Source: Azospira sp. I13 (lineage in GTDB: Bacteria > Pseudomonadota > Gammaproteobacteria > Burkholderiales > Rhodocyclaceae). Taken from it: a stretch of DNA of 64,000 nt. The stretch lies in NCBI RefSeq assembly GCF_003112695.1, contig NZ_BFBP01000002.1, positions 35,473 through 99,472 of the forward strand, given 5' to 3'. This document shows, in pieces, positions 54,170-64,000 of the stretch (its first letter is position 1; each line of letters starts with the position of its first letter). Under the pieces are notes generated by a model that worked only from the letters and a program-made list of their open reading frames with translations, was not told where the DNA came from and did not search any database. A program made the translations under genes and the position numbers.

Positions 54170-55117
54170 TTACTGGCCGGGTCGGCCTGGCGGCGCCTTG
54201 GCCGGCGTCAGGGTATCGGAGGCAGGCAGGGCATCCTGACTCACCTCGACATCGGGCCCGGCCTCCTGCAGGAAGGACTCTTCCGTATCCTTGTTGAGCA
54301 CCACGATACTGATGCGACGGTTGACCGGATTGAGCGGGTCGTTACGGTCGAACAGCACCGTGGAAGACATGCCGACGACCCGCAACACCTTGTGCTCGTC
54401 CATGCCGGCTGCGATCAGTTCACGCCGCGAAGAATTGGCCCGGTTGGCAGACAGCTCCCAGTTGGAAAAACCCCGGGAGCCGGAGGCGAACTGGGCGGCA
54501 TCGGTATGCCCGGAGAGAGTTAGCCGGTTGGGCACCTCGTTCAGCACCTTGCCGATTTCCCGCAGGATTTCCTTGGTATAGGGCTTGAGCTGGTCACCGG
54601 CCAAATCGAACATGGGACGATTCTGCTCATCGACGATCTGGATGCGCAACCCTTCGCTGGTGATATCGAGCAGCAACTGATTTTTGAACTGTTTGATGGC
54701 CGGATTGCTGTCGATCACATCCTCGATGCGCTTCTTCAGCTCCTTGAGCATCACCCGTTCCCGCTCGCGGGCTTCTTCCTTCTTGGCTTTGGCCACACTG
54801 TTCTTTGCCGCATCCTCGCCCTTGCGTACCTGGCCGTTCTGCCGCGCCAGGTCGAGGCCGCCCCCCTGGATGACGCTGGTGGCATCACCGGAGCCGGAGC
54901 CCCCCTGCATGGAAACCTTGAGGGGGTTCTGGAAATACTCGGCGATCCCCTCCAGATCACCCTTGGCCGTGGAGCCAAGCAGCCACATCAGGAGGAAGAA
55001 GGCCATCATGGCCGTCACGAAGTCCGCATAAGCCAATTTCCAGGCGCCGCCATGGTGGCCGCCGACCACCTTCTTGACGCGCTTGATGACTATGGGGCGG
55101 GAGGAATCGTCGCTCAT
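54170..55117 (-). CDS. motB: Stator protein MotB
   Basis: MotB anchors the stator to peptidoglycan and carries the proton-binding Asp. The 315-residue product has one membrane helix with Asp32 (LAYADFVTAMMAFFLLMWLL), a plug/linker region and a C-terminal OmpA domain (LSGHTDAAQF, NWELSANRANSS). It lies 24 nt after motA. The longer C-terminal tail is Pro-rich. Confidence 0.97.
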   Translation of the reverse strand: MSDDSSRPIVIKRVKKVVGGHHGGAWKLAYADFVTAMMAFFLLMWLLGSTAKGDLEGIAEYFQNPLKVSMQGGSGSGDATSVIQGGGLDLARQNGQVRKGEDAAKNSVAKAKKEEARERERVMLKELKKRIEDVIDSNPAIKQFKNQLLLDITSEGLRIQIVDEQNRPMFDLAGDQLKPYTKEILREIGKVLNEVPNRLTLSGHTDAAQFASGSRGFSNWELSANRANSSRRELIAAGMDEHKVLRVVGMSSTVLFDRNDPLNPVNRRISIVVLNKDTEESFLQEAGPDVEVSQDALPASDTLTPAKAPPGRPGQ

Positions 55118-55141
55118 CGCCGCTTACCGCACATTCATGGC

Positions 55142-55999
55142 TTACTTACCCTTACGTGCCTTGAGCTCTTCTTCGAGCTCGAGGAAGCCGGGGCGGACAT
55201 CGGAGAACAGCACCTTGCGACCGAATTCAATGGCCACCTGGGGCGCATAGCCGGACATCGCAGCCAGCAGCACCACCTTGATGCACTGATAAATCTTGGA
55301 GCCCTCGTGGGCCTTCTGCTCCAGCAGGTTGGCAATGGGAGAAACGAAGCCGTAGGACAGCAAAATCCCCAGGAAGGTACCCACCAGGGCGCCGCCGATC
55401 ATCTTACCGAGCACGGCGGGAGGCTGGCCCACGGAGCCCATCACGTTCACCACCCCCATCACGGCCACCACGATACCGAAGGCGGGAGCGCCGTCAGCGA
55501 TCTTCGCCATGGCATGGCCGGGCACCTCCACCTCATGGTGGTGGGTCTCGATTTCCATGTCCATCAGGGCTTCGATTTCGAGGGTATTGAGGTTACCGCC
55601 CACCATCATGCGCAGGTAGTCGGTGATGAAATCCAGGACATGGTGGTCGCTGACGATGTCGGGATACTTGGAGAAGATCGGGCTGCCATCGGGGTTTTCC
55701 ACATCCGCTTCAATGGCCATCAGGCCTTCCTTGCGGACCTTGGCCAGGATCTCGAAGAGCATGGCCAGGAGATCGATGTAGAGCGTCTTGGTGTACTTGG
55801 AGCCCTTGAGCAGGGAAGGCAGCGAACCGACGGTCTTTTTAATGACCTTCATGCTGTTGCCAGCCACGAAGGAACCCACCACCAGACCGATGATGGCGAT
55901 GTACTCCGCCGGCACCCACAGCGCCGCCAGGCTGCCGTGAATGGCGTAGGTGCCAACCGAAGCCAGCAGGATGACTACATAACCAATGATGAGAAACAT
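55142..55999 (-). CDS. motA: Stator protein MotA
   Basis: MotA forms the proton channel with MotB and touches FliG through its cytoplasmic loop. The ATG at 55999 gives 285 residues beginning MFLIIGYVVILLASVGTYA, with four membrane helices and a GIVVAVMGVVNVMGS helix. GGGGGGGAG lies just upstream. The open frame reaches 56071, but the ribosome binding site and family start favour 55999. It opens the long motA-to-hsbR run. Confidence 0.97.
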   Translation of the reverse strand: MFLIIGYVVILLASVGTYAIHGSLAALWVPAEYIAIIGLVVGSFVAGNSMKVIKKTVGSLPSLLKGSKYTKTLYIDLLAMLFEILAKVRKEGLMAIEADVENPDGSPIFSKYPDIVSDHHVLDFITDYLRMMVGGNLNTLEIEALMDMEIETHHHEVEVPGHAMAKIADGAPAFGIVVAVMGVVNVMGSVGQPPAVLGKMIGGALVGTFLGILLSYGFVSPIANLLEQKAHEGSKIYQCIKVVLLAAMSGYAPQVAIEFGRKVLFSDVRPGFLELEEELKARKGK

Positions 56000-56058
56000 G
56001 CTCCCCCCCACTGCCTTTCTCGGCAGGGCCTGCTGTATTGAATCGTTACGTACGCGCC

Positions 56059-56086
56059 ATTCTAGCAACAACCCCGGTCAGGCCAA
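56059..56086 (-). promoter_or_regulatory. Possible sigma-70 promoter of motA
   Basis: The minus strand has TTGGCC, a 16-nt spacer and TAGAAT (5 of 6 to TATAAT), about 60 nt before the motA ATG. A GCCGAGAA sequence nearer the gene resembles a sigma-28 -10 box but has no proper -35 partner. Confidence 0.4.
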
Positions 56087-56280
56087 AGGCGTCTTTATTG
56101 CCGCAACCGCCGATTATTCCCAAGTATCATAGTATGGGTTGGAAACAGGCAAAATCTTCCGAAAGGAATAGTATCTTTGCTCCACCGCCGTGGGCGAGGA
56201 CAAAAGTCGCTAAAATCGGCGCCATTCCTGGAATGCAGCTTTCCTGAGCCACTTCCGCCAAACGACATCCGGATTCCAGC

Positions 56281-56829
56281 ATGAATTTCTGCAGCCAATG
56301 TGGCGCCTCCGTGCGCCTGCGCGTTCCCCCGGGGGACAGCCTGCCGCGCCACGTCTGCGACAGCTGCGGCACCATTCATTACCTCAACCCCAAGCTGGTG
56401 GTGGGGTGTATTGCCGAATGGGAAGGCCGGCTGCTGTTCTGCCGCCGGGCCATCGAGCCCCGCCACGGTTTCTGGACCCTGCCCGCCGGCTTCATGGAAA
56501 ACGAAGAAACCACCAGCCAGGCCGCCGCCCGAGAAACCCTGGAAGAAGCCTGTGCCAAGGTGGAGATCGGCCCCCTCTTCGCCCTCGTCAATGTGCCCCA
56601 CATCAACCAGGTCCACCTGTTCTACCGGGGCCATCTGGTGGATGGCCGGCATGAACCGGGAGAGGAAAGCCTGGAAACAGCACTCCTCACCGAAGCGGAA
56701 ATCCCCTGGTCAGCCCTGGCCTTCCGCAGCGTCCGCTTCGCTCTGGAGCGTTATCTGGAAGACCGCCGCCAGGGCATTTTCCGACTGCATCAGCTGGATC
56801 TGCCTCCGCCGCCGGCCGACTATCTTTAA
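56281..56829 (+). CDS. Nudix hydrolase with N-terminal zinc ribbon
   Basis: Nudix enzymes cleave nucleoside diphosphates linked to another group. The 182-residue protein starts with a zinc-ribbon (CSQCGA, then CDSCGT). The Nudix box is GFMENEETTSQAAARETLEE followed by AC; the usual Gly after EE-x is Cys. The catalytic Glu cluster is intact. The substrate cannot be told; the zinc ribbon recalls NudC-type NADH/RNA-cap enzymes, but the protein is shorter. It is divergent from motA and unrelated to the flagellum. Confidence 0.9.
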   Translation: MNFCSQCGASVRLRVPPGDSLPRHVCDSCGTIHYLNPKLVVGCIAEWEGRLLFCRRAIEPRHGFWTLPAGFMENEETTSQAAARETLEEACAKVEIGPLFALVNVPHINQVHLFYRGHLVDGRHEPGEESLETALLTEAEIPWSALAFRSVRFALERYLEDRRQGIFRLHQLDLPPPPADYL

Positions 56830-56943
56830 GGAACAGCGGCACCGACCCGGGTGCCCGCTTGCAGCCACCACCCCACACGCTCCCCCTCCAGCCCCTGGCT
56901 CGCCACCTGCTACCGGGATGGCCTGGGATAGCGCCGGATGGCC

Positions 56944-57720
56944 TTATTCCTCGAGACTGAACTGGATGGGGAAGACCAGACGCCACTCCCGCCCCCGCAG
57001 GGCTTCCGGGACCGGCGTCACCGCCAGGGCCTGTCGCACCATTTCCAGCCCCTGGTCATCCAGCAGACCGTAGCCGCTGGAATGCTCCAGGCTGGCCAAC
57101 GCTGGGCCGCTGCCCAGGCGCACCGCCACTTCCACCGTGCCCTCCCAGGCCCGCTCCCGGGCCAGGCGGGGATAGCGCTTGAAACGACGCGCCTCCAGCG
57201 CCAGGGCCAGACGGTATTGGCGCAGGGCATCGCCGCTGGCCCCCTCTCTTGCCGGTAGCGCCGCCGGCACGGCTGAGGCTTCTCCCCCCCCGCCTGCCGC
57301 CGTGGCCGCCGCCGGTGCGGTACCGGCGGAAGCGCCCCCATTGGCCATCACCACCCGCCCTCCAGTCATCCGGGGCGCCGGCATTGCTTCATGGGAAGCC
57401 CCGGACACCGCCAAGACAGGGGGCGAATCCCTTGTCACCACCGGACCTTGCTGCTCCGGCACAGCAGGGGAGGAAGGCTCCAGCCCCCGCTGCAGCACCG
57501 CCCCCGGCCCAGCGCGCAGCGCACGGCCGGGGGCTTCCCCCTTATTGATGCCGACACCCGGGGCCTGCAGTCTCGCCTGCAGGGACCGATTACCCCCAGG
57601 GAGCGATGAAAGAACCGCCAACTGCCGCACATCCCCCCACAGCAGCAGCACGCCGTGGCAAGCCAGAGAAGCCAGCAAGGCCCGACGCAGGGTTAAGGGG
57701 AAGGCAGGAGAAAGGTCCAT
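56944..57720 (-). CDS. TonB-family energy transducer (orphan)
   Basis: The 258-residue product has one N-terminal hydrophobic helix (about 13-30) and a long Pro/Ala/Gly-rich periplasmic spacer. The C-terminal TonB-like domain (about 165-258) contains YPRLARERAWEGTVEVAVRL and YGLLDDQGLEMVRQAL. TonB couples the inner-membrane proton gradient to outer-membrane transporters, but no exbB, exbD or receptor gene is beside it. It may serve a receptor elsewhere. Confidence 0.85.
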   Translation of the reverse strand: MDLSPAFPLTLRRALLASLACHGVLLLWGDVRQLAVLSSLPGGNRSLQARLQAPGVGINKGEAPGRALRAGPGAVLQRGLEPSSPAVPEQQGPVVTRDSPPVLAVSGASHEAMPAPRMTGGRVVMANGGASAGTAPAAATAAGGGGEASAVPAALPAREGASGDALRQYRLALALEARRFKRYPRLARERAWEGTVEVAVRLGSGPALASLEHSSGYGLLDDQGLEMVRQALAVTPVPEALRGREWRLVFPIQFSLEE

Positions 57721-57915
57721 GACTGTTGCGGTCGGCCGCCGGGGAGCCCAGGCGCCGTATTCCGGTCAAACGACAAAGGAAGGGGAAGAAAATTGGCAAC
57801 GGGAAAAGGGCGAGGATACCCGAAAGCCACTCCCCCCCGAGGGACAAGGCCGCGCTTCGAAAGCCAGGCCGGCTTTGTTACCCTGCCTCAAACCGATGAT
57901 TTTTATGGACTCCCC

Positions 57916-58554
57916 ATGAACGATCCGGTACCGGTACCGCTCCCCCTCGCCGCCTTGTCCGATGTGCCCTGCTTCCTGGCGGATCTGGCAGAGACCCCGC
58001 TGATCCTGGTGCTCGACCAGTATGGCCTGCCGCAACGCTGGATTTCCTGGCAGCAGGCCTGCTTCTACTACGCCCGGGAAATGGTGGCCTGGGATGCGGG
58101 TGACAATGCCTTCACCCTGCGCGGCGGCCTCTCCCGCCGCAGCGGCCAGCGCTCCCTCATCACCACCAACAGCATCATCGCCCTGCGCGGCCACAGCCCG
58201 GGCCACGGCTTCAACCCTCATGTGCCGCCCCTCTCCAACCGGGAACTGTTTCATCGGGATCGCCACCTCTGTGCCTACTGCGGCCGGGAATTCCCGGCCA
58301 GCCGCCTGACCCGGGACCACGTCCAGCCCGTCTCCAAGGGGGGCCTGGATGTCTGGACCAACGTCGTCACCGCCTGCCTGCCCTGCAACCAGAAGAAGGG
58401 TGCCCGCCTGCCGGAACGGGCCGGCATGGCGCTCCATTACCTGCCTTATGCCCCCAACCGGGCGGAGTTCCTCATTCTCTCCAACCGACGCATTCTGGCC
58501 GATCAGATGAGATTTCTCGCCCGCCACCTGCCGGCCCGCAGCCGCCAAGCTTGA
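57916..58554 (+). CDS. HNH endonuclease-fold protein
   Basis: From the ATG at 57916 the product has 212 residues. The C-terminal half holds an HNH domain: CAYCGREFPASRLTRDHVQP, then GGLDVWTNVVTACLPCNQKK. It has both CxxC zinc pairs, the DH general base and the central Asn. The N-terminal half (about 1-115) has no recognised fold, though WISWQQACFYYAREMVAW is characteristic of this family. No methylase or partner is adjacent. The frame is open to 57793, but that part lies in the gap divergent from tonB. Confidence 0.88.
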   Translation: MNDPVPVPLPLAALSDVPCFLADLAETPLILVLDQYGLPQRWISWQQACFYYAREMVAWDAGDNAFTLRGGLSRRSGQRSLITTNSIIALRGHSPGHGFNPHVPPLSNRELFHRDRHLCAYCGREFPASRLTRDHVQPVSKGGLDVWTNVVTACLPCNQKKGARLPERAGMALHYLPYAPNRAEFLILSNRRILADQMRFLARHLPARSRQA

Positions 58555-58654
58555 GTTTCCGCCTCTTACGGCCCATTGCGACCCTTTGCCGCCTGGGGCC
58601 GGCCCAGGCTCTGTGGCAAAATCGCCCCATCGGTAACCTTCTGGCGGATTCCCC

Positions 58655-59350
58655 ATGCCCCACGGCCCCCTGGCCCATCTCACCCTGCTCGACTGGAGTG
58701 CCCTTTCCTGGTTCATCTTGTGCTGGGTCGGTTACGTCTTCTTCGCCGAGCGCGGCCCCCACGCCCAGGAAAACCTGGTCGGACAAGGCCATGCCTACCG
58801 CCTGCTGTGGGCTCGTCGACTGCTGGAGCGGGAGGTACGCATCACCGACGCCTCCCTCATCGGCAACCTGATGAACAGCGTCTCCTTCTACGCCAACACC
58901 ACCATCTACATCATCGCCGGCCTTTTCGCCGTGCTCGGCACCCTGGATAAGGTCGTCTCGGTGGCCGCTGACTTTCCCTTCGCCCGGGAAGTCTCCCGGG
59001 ACCTGCTGGAACTCAAGCTGTTGCTGCTTTTCGGCGTTTTCGTCGTCGCCTATTTCAAATTCACCTGGTCCCTGCGCCAATTCAACCTGCTCTCCATCAT
59101 GGTGGGCGCCGCACCCACCGGCCGTTGCGACAGCGATAGCGAGATCGAGGCCTACGCCCGCCGCATGGCGGCGGTGAACAGTTTTGCCGGGGACGATTTC
59201 AACCGGGGCATCCGGGCCTATTACTTCGGCCTGGCCGCCCTCACCTGGCTGGTCAGCCCTGGGCTCTTCCTGATGGTGACCACAGTGGTGGTGGCCGTGC
59301 TCTATCGACGGGACTACAGCTCGGAAACCCTGCTGGCCATGCGCCACTAG
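58655..59350 (+). CDS. DUF599 family membrane protein
   Basis: The 231-residue product has about four hydrophobic helices (near 10-29, 77-98, 118-137 and 200-222). The conserved core LIGNLMNSVSFYANTTIYII and the later FNRGIRAYYFGLAALTWL are recalled as DUF599 features. The function is unknown. It is 43 nt upstream of the reductase gene and may be co-transcribed with it. Confidence 0.8.
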   Translation: MPHGPLAHLTLLDWSALSWFILCWVGYVFFAERGPHAQENLVGQGHAYRLLWARRLLEREVRITDASLIGNLMNSVSFYANTTIYIIAGLFAVLGTLDKVVSVAADFPFAREVSRDLLELKLLLLFGVFVVAYFKFTWSLRQFNLLSIMVGAAPTGRCDSDSEIEAYARRMAAVNSFAGDDFNRGIRAYYFGLAALTWLVSPGLFLMVTTVVVAVLYRRDYSSETLLAMRH

Positions 59351-59393
59351 CCGACACCGGCGGCATCCGCACCGCCGGCCGGGGAGGACAACC

Positions 59394-60722
59394 ATGAAAA
59401 ACATTCGCCTGGCCTACGTCGGCCTCTTTGCCGCCCTGACTGCCCTGTGGTGGCTGACCGATCCCCTGGCCCTGAATGGCCGGGGCTTCTTTCCCCTGCG
59501 CGGCAGCATGGTGCAGTTCAGCGGCATTCTCGCCATGGGCGCCATGAGCATCGGCATGATCCTGGCGCTGCGCCCGGTGTTTCTCGAGCCCTGGCTGGGC
59601 GGTATGGACAAAGCCTACCGCCTGCACAAGTGGCTGGGCATCAGCGCCCTGGTGCTGGCCACTATCCACTGGCTATGGGCCAAGGGGCCAAAATGGGCGG
59701 TGGGCTGGGGCTGGCTGGAACGCCCGCCCCGGGGGCCGAGGCTCGAGGAAAGTATCGAGCTCTTCCGTTTTTTCCAGTCCCAGCGCGGTCTGGCCGAAGA
59801 CATCGGCGAATGGGCCTTTTACGGCGCCGTAGTGCTCATCCTGCTGGCCCTGGCCAAGCGCTTTCCCTATCGTCACTTCCACCTGGCCCATCGCCTGCTG
59901 GCGCCAATTTATCTGCTGCTGGCCTTCCATTCGGTGGTACTGCTACGCTTCCGCGACTGGAACGAGGCCCTCGGCCTGGCCCTGGCGCTGCTGGTGGCCG
60001 GCGGCTGCATCAGCGCCGGTGTTTCCCTGGCCGGCCGGGTCGGCATTCGGCGGCAGGTGGTGGGGGAAATCGAGGATCTGGCGCTACACCAGGACAACCG
60101 GGTGCTGAAGGTGGGCCTGCGCCTGCGGGACCGCTGGCCCGGCCACGGTGCCGGCCAGTTCGCCTTTGTCACCTTCGACCCGCAGGAGGGCGCCCACCCC
60201 TTCACCATTTCCTCCGCCTGGCGGGGCGACGGACGCCTGCTGTTCCTCATCAAGGGCCTCGGCGATTACACCTCCCGCCTGCCAGCGCTGCTGCACAAGG
60301 GTGACCTGGTGACCATCGAAGGCCCCTACGGCCGCTTCGATTTCGACAGCGGCAAGCCGCGCCAGACCTGGGTTGCCGGCGGTATCGGCATCACCCCCTT
60401 CATGGCCCGGATGCAGGCCCTGGCCTTGGCGCCGGACGGCAAGGAGGTGGATCTTTTCTACAGCACCAGCGCGCCGGACGCGGATTTCATCGCCCGGGTC
60501 GGCAGCCTGGCGGTAGCCGCCGGGGTGCGCCTGCACGTCGTCGTGGCCAGCCGGGATGGCCGGCTCGATGCAGCCACCCTGTGCGAACGGGTGCCGGATT
60601 GGCAGCAAGGGGATTTCTGGTTCTGCGGCCCCAGCGCCTTCGGCCAAACCCTGCGCGACGATCTAGTGGCCCGGGGGCTGTCGCCCCAGGATTTCCACCA
60701 GGAACTGTTCGACATGCGCTAG
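59394..60722 (+). CDS. Ferric reductase-like flavocytochrome
   Basis: The 442-residue protein has about six N-terminal membrane helices with His pairs (RLHKWLGIS and HLAHRLLAP regions) that fit haem ligation. A C-terminal FAD/NAD(P)H domain follows: FAD-binding HPFTISSAWRG, nucleotide-binding GGIGITPFMARMQ and a FWFCGPSAFG end. This is the FRE/NOX-type arrangement. Direction of electron flow and the acceptor (ferric iron, oxygen or other) are not determinable. It ends this plus-strand group. Confidence 0.88.
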   Translation: MKNIRLAYVGLFAALTALWWLTDPLALNGRGFFPLRGSMVQFSGILAMGAMSIGMILALRPVFLEPWLGGMDKAYRLHKWLGISALVLATIHWLWAKGPKWAVGWGWLERPPRGPRLEESIELFRFFQSQRGLAEDIGEWAFYGAVVLILLALAKRFPYRHFHLAHRLLAPIYLLLAFHSVVLLRFRDWNEALGLALALLVAGGCISAGVSLAGRVGIRRQVVGEIEDLALHQDNRVLKVGLRLRDRWPGHGAGQFAFVTFDPQEGAHPFTISSAWRGDGRLLFLIKGLGDYTSRLPALLHKGDLVTIEGPYGRFDFDSGKPRQTWVAGGIGITPFMARMQALALAPDGKEVDLFYSTSAPDADFIARVGSLAVAAGVRLHVVVASRDGRLDAATLCERVPDWQQGDFWFCGPSAFGQTLRDDLVARGLSPQDFHQELFDMR

Positions 60723-61070
60723 GCCCAGGGGGAGGCGGCCGACGCAAGCTGCTGCCGACCCTGGCGTAGCGCAAGGGCAGCCAGGCTCACCAACCCCTGG
60801 CCGCTCAAACACGCCACCCCGGAGCGGCAAGCAGGACGCCATTCTTTGGCATCACCCCCTGGCAATACAGCAGGCAAGCGCCTCTCCAGAGCGGCTACCG
60901 CAAGACCCCCGTCCCTATTGCCTTCCAGGCCATTCCAGGTTAGCACCTGAGCCGGTAACCCGCCCGCTCAGTCCGCTCCCCATTGCGCTCATTTCTCCCA
61001 TTCATTCCCAGCACTGCCCCGGTACAACCAACCGACGATGCGCCGATCAAGGTGCACCACAAAAATCCCC
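60723..61070. other. Intergenic region, no gene seen
   Basis: This stretch between the convergent reductase and hppA genes has only short open frames without convincing codon bias, ribosome binding sites or homologous motifs. I see no repeat or RNA gene. It is bounded by the hppA terminator. Confidence 0.6.
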
Positions 61071-61099
61071 AAAAAAAAAGAGGCGGCCGTAGCCGCCTC
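61071..61099 (-). terminator. Rho-independent terminator after hppA
   Basis: On the minus strand a perfect 8-bp stem (GAGGCGGC/GCCGCCTC) with a 4-nt loop is followed by nine T residues, 21 nt past the hppA stop. Confidence 0.93.
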
Positions 61100-61119
61100 C
61101 TTCGCCAGAACGAAAAGCC

Positions 61120-63189
<2,070 letters not shown>

Positions 63190-63308
63190 GAACTCCCTCC
63201 CGTAATAGTGGTAAAGCTCAGGCCGTTTGGGCGATTAGCTGTCCTTACGGTCCGGTTTGCTGCATGAAACAAACCTGTCCTGCCGTGCGGGTCGCAGTGT
63301 TGGGTCAC

Positions 63309-64000
63309 TTACACCTTGAAATCCCCCAACTGCCGGGGCACGGCCACGTTCTTCAGCTGCACGTAATCGGGCAAGCCGTTCTTATAGGGAGGATAGTCCT
63401 CTCCTTCGATCAACGGCGCCAGATAGGCACGGCATTTTTCCGTGATGTGGAAACCGTCGGGGCTGATGAAGTCCGCCGGCATCTTGCGTTCCACGTTGGC
63501 CACATCCTTCAGCTCGGCCACGCCCACTTCCCAGCGATAGGGCGCATCGGCCAGACGCTGCACGGTAGGCATGACGGCGTTGCGGCCGGAGACCGCCAGT
63601 TCCACCGCCGCCTTGCCCAGGGCATAGGCCTGCTCCGCATCGGTGCGGGAGGCGATGTGGCGGGCGGCCCGCTGCAGGTAATCCGCCAGGGCCCAATGGT
63701 ACTTGTGGCCCAGCTTGTCCTTGATCAGCTCGGCGATCCACTGTCCGGCCCCCCCTAGCTGGGAATGGCCGAAGGCATCCTTGCCGCCCTGCTCGGAGAC
63801 GAACTTGCCGTCGGCCGTTTTCAGGCCTTCGGAAACGGCGATGGTGCAATAGTCGTAGCGATCCACGCACTGCTGCACCCGGGCCAGGAAGGCAGCCTCG
63901 TCAAAGGGCACTTCGGGAAAGAGCAGGATGTGGGGCGGCTGGCCGGAATCGACCCCGCTGCCGGAAGCCAGGCCGCAGGCGGCGGTGATCCAGCCGGCAT
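63309..64000 (-). CDS. pfp: Pyrophosphate-dependent 6-phosphofructokinase, C-terminal part
   Basis: The frame is open from the window edge to a TAA at 63309 and encodes about 230 residues, so the 5' end is missing. The start of the visible part, AGWITAACGLASGSG, fits the HAGW-region of PfkA/Pfp family enzymes. LLFPEVPFDEAAFLARVQ and LGHKYHWALADYLQRAARH follow. A GTG at 63911 is internal and not a start. The Pfp rather than ATP-PFK assignment rests on overall similarity and on the pyrophosphatase neighbour, because the residues that decide PPi use lie outside. Confidence 0.82.
   Translation of the reverse strand, partial: AGWITAACGLASGSGVDSGQPPHILLFPEVPFDEAAFLARVQQCVDRYDYCTIAVSEGLKTADGKFVSEQGGKDAFGHSQLGGAGQWIAELIKDKLGHKYHWALADYLQRAARHIASRTDAEQAYALGKAAVELAVSGRNAVMPTVQRLADAPYRWEVGVAELKDVANVERKMPADFISPDGFHITEKCRAYLAPLIEGEDYPPYKNGLPDYVQLKNVAVPRQLGDFKV

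Noticed and set aside
56010-56035. GCCGAGAA upstream of motA as a sigma-28 -10 box
   Set aside because: It matches 7 of 8 positions, but the sequence at the -35 distance (ATTC) does not fit TAAA. It also forms part of a small inverted repeat with GCCTTTC.
60719-60946. A 75-codon minus-strand open frame after the reductase gene
   Set aside because: It has no ribosome binding site, no domain and no codon bias, and it overlaps the reductase stop region.

Overview
The window is about 64 kb of GC-rich DNA, roughly 64% G+C by eye. It is almost entirely a flagellar and chemotaxis island, followed by a short stretch of unrelated genes. Gene content (FleSR-type sigma-54 control, FlhF/FlhG, two stator sets, CheZ, HsbA/HsbR) and codon usage suggest a polarly flagellated betaproteobacterium, possibly Rhodocyclales such as the Azospira/Dechloromonas group. 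The taxonomy is inference, because no rRNA or other phylogenetic marker is present.

Layout. 1-676 (minus): 5' part of a TPR protein resembling SPINDLY-type glycosyltransferases. 827-3863 (minus): fleS-fleR-fliE, with fliE having its own sigma-54 promoter and a strong terminator. 4041-15032 (plus): basal body, export and switch genes fliF-G-H-I-J-K-L-M-N-O-P-Q-R. fliF is broken by a one-base frameshift near 5100, a consensus sigma-54 promoter lies before fliK, and a terminator-like hairpin lies between fliN and fliO. 15071-26328 (minus): rod, hook and ring genes flgB-C-D-E-F-G-H-I-J from a sigma-54 promoter, then flgK-flgL and a small lipoprotein from a sigma-28-like promoter. 26542-28177 (plus): flgA, flgM and flgN, with a sigma-28-like promoter before flgM. 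28274-36083 (minus): flhB-flhA-flhF-flhG-fliA-motC-motD. 36282-41388 (minus): chemotaxis cluster 1, cheV-cheV-cheY-cheZ-cheA. 41688-55999 (minus): motA-motB-mcp-cheY-cheA-cheW-mcp-cheR-cheD-cheB, ending in an HsbA/HsbR partner-switching pair. 56281-60722: Nudix hydrolase, orphan TonB-like protein, HNH nuclease, DUF599 protein and a ferric-reductase-like flavocytochrome. 61120-64000 (minus): membrane pyrophosphatase hppA and the 3' two-thirds or so of a gene that looks like PPi-dependent phosphofructokinase.

How the parts fit. FleS/FleR with sigma-54 would drive fliE, fliK onward and flgB onward. FliA (sigma-28), held by FlgM until hook completion, would drive flgKL and flgMN. FlhF/FlhG set pole position and number. 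Two CheA kinases and two stators (MotAB, MotCD) feed and power the motor. HsbA/HsbR, known in Pseudomonas to bind FlgM, gives a second possible input to FliA.

Most interesting observations: five GYGFF-type repeats in the linker of the second CheA; duplicated CheY-binding-like motifs at the N-terminus of CheZ; a shared C-terminal G-[DE]-I-E-L-F tail on CheD and a minimal receptor; two identical CGGCAA-N3-TTGCCG palindromes upstream of flgB/flgA and flhB; and the fliF frameshift. I saw no CRISPR array, IS element, prophage, tRNA or rRNA.
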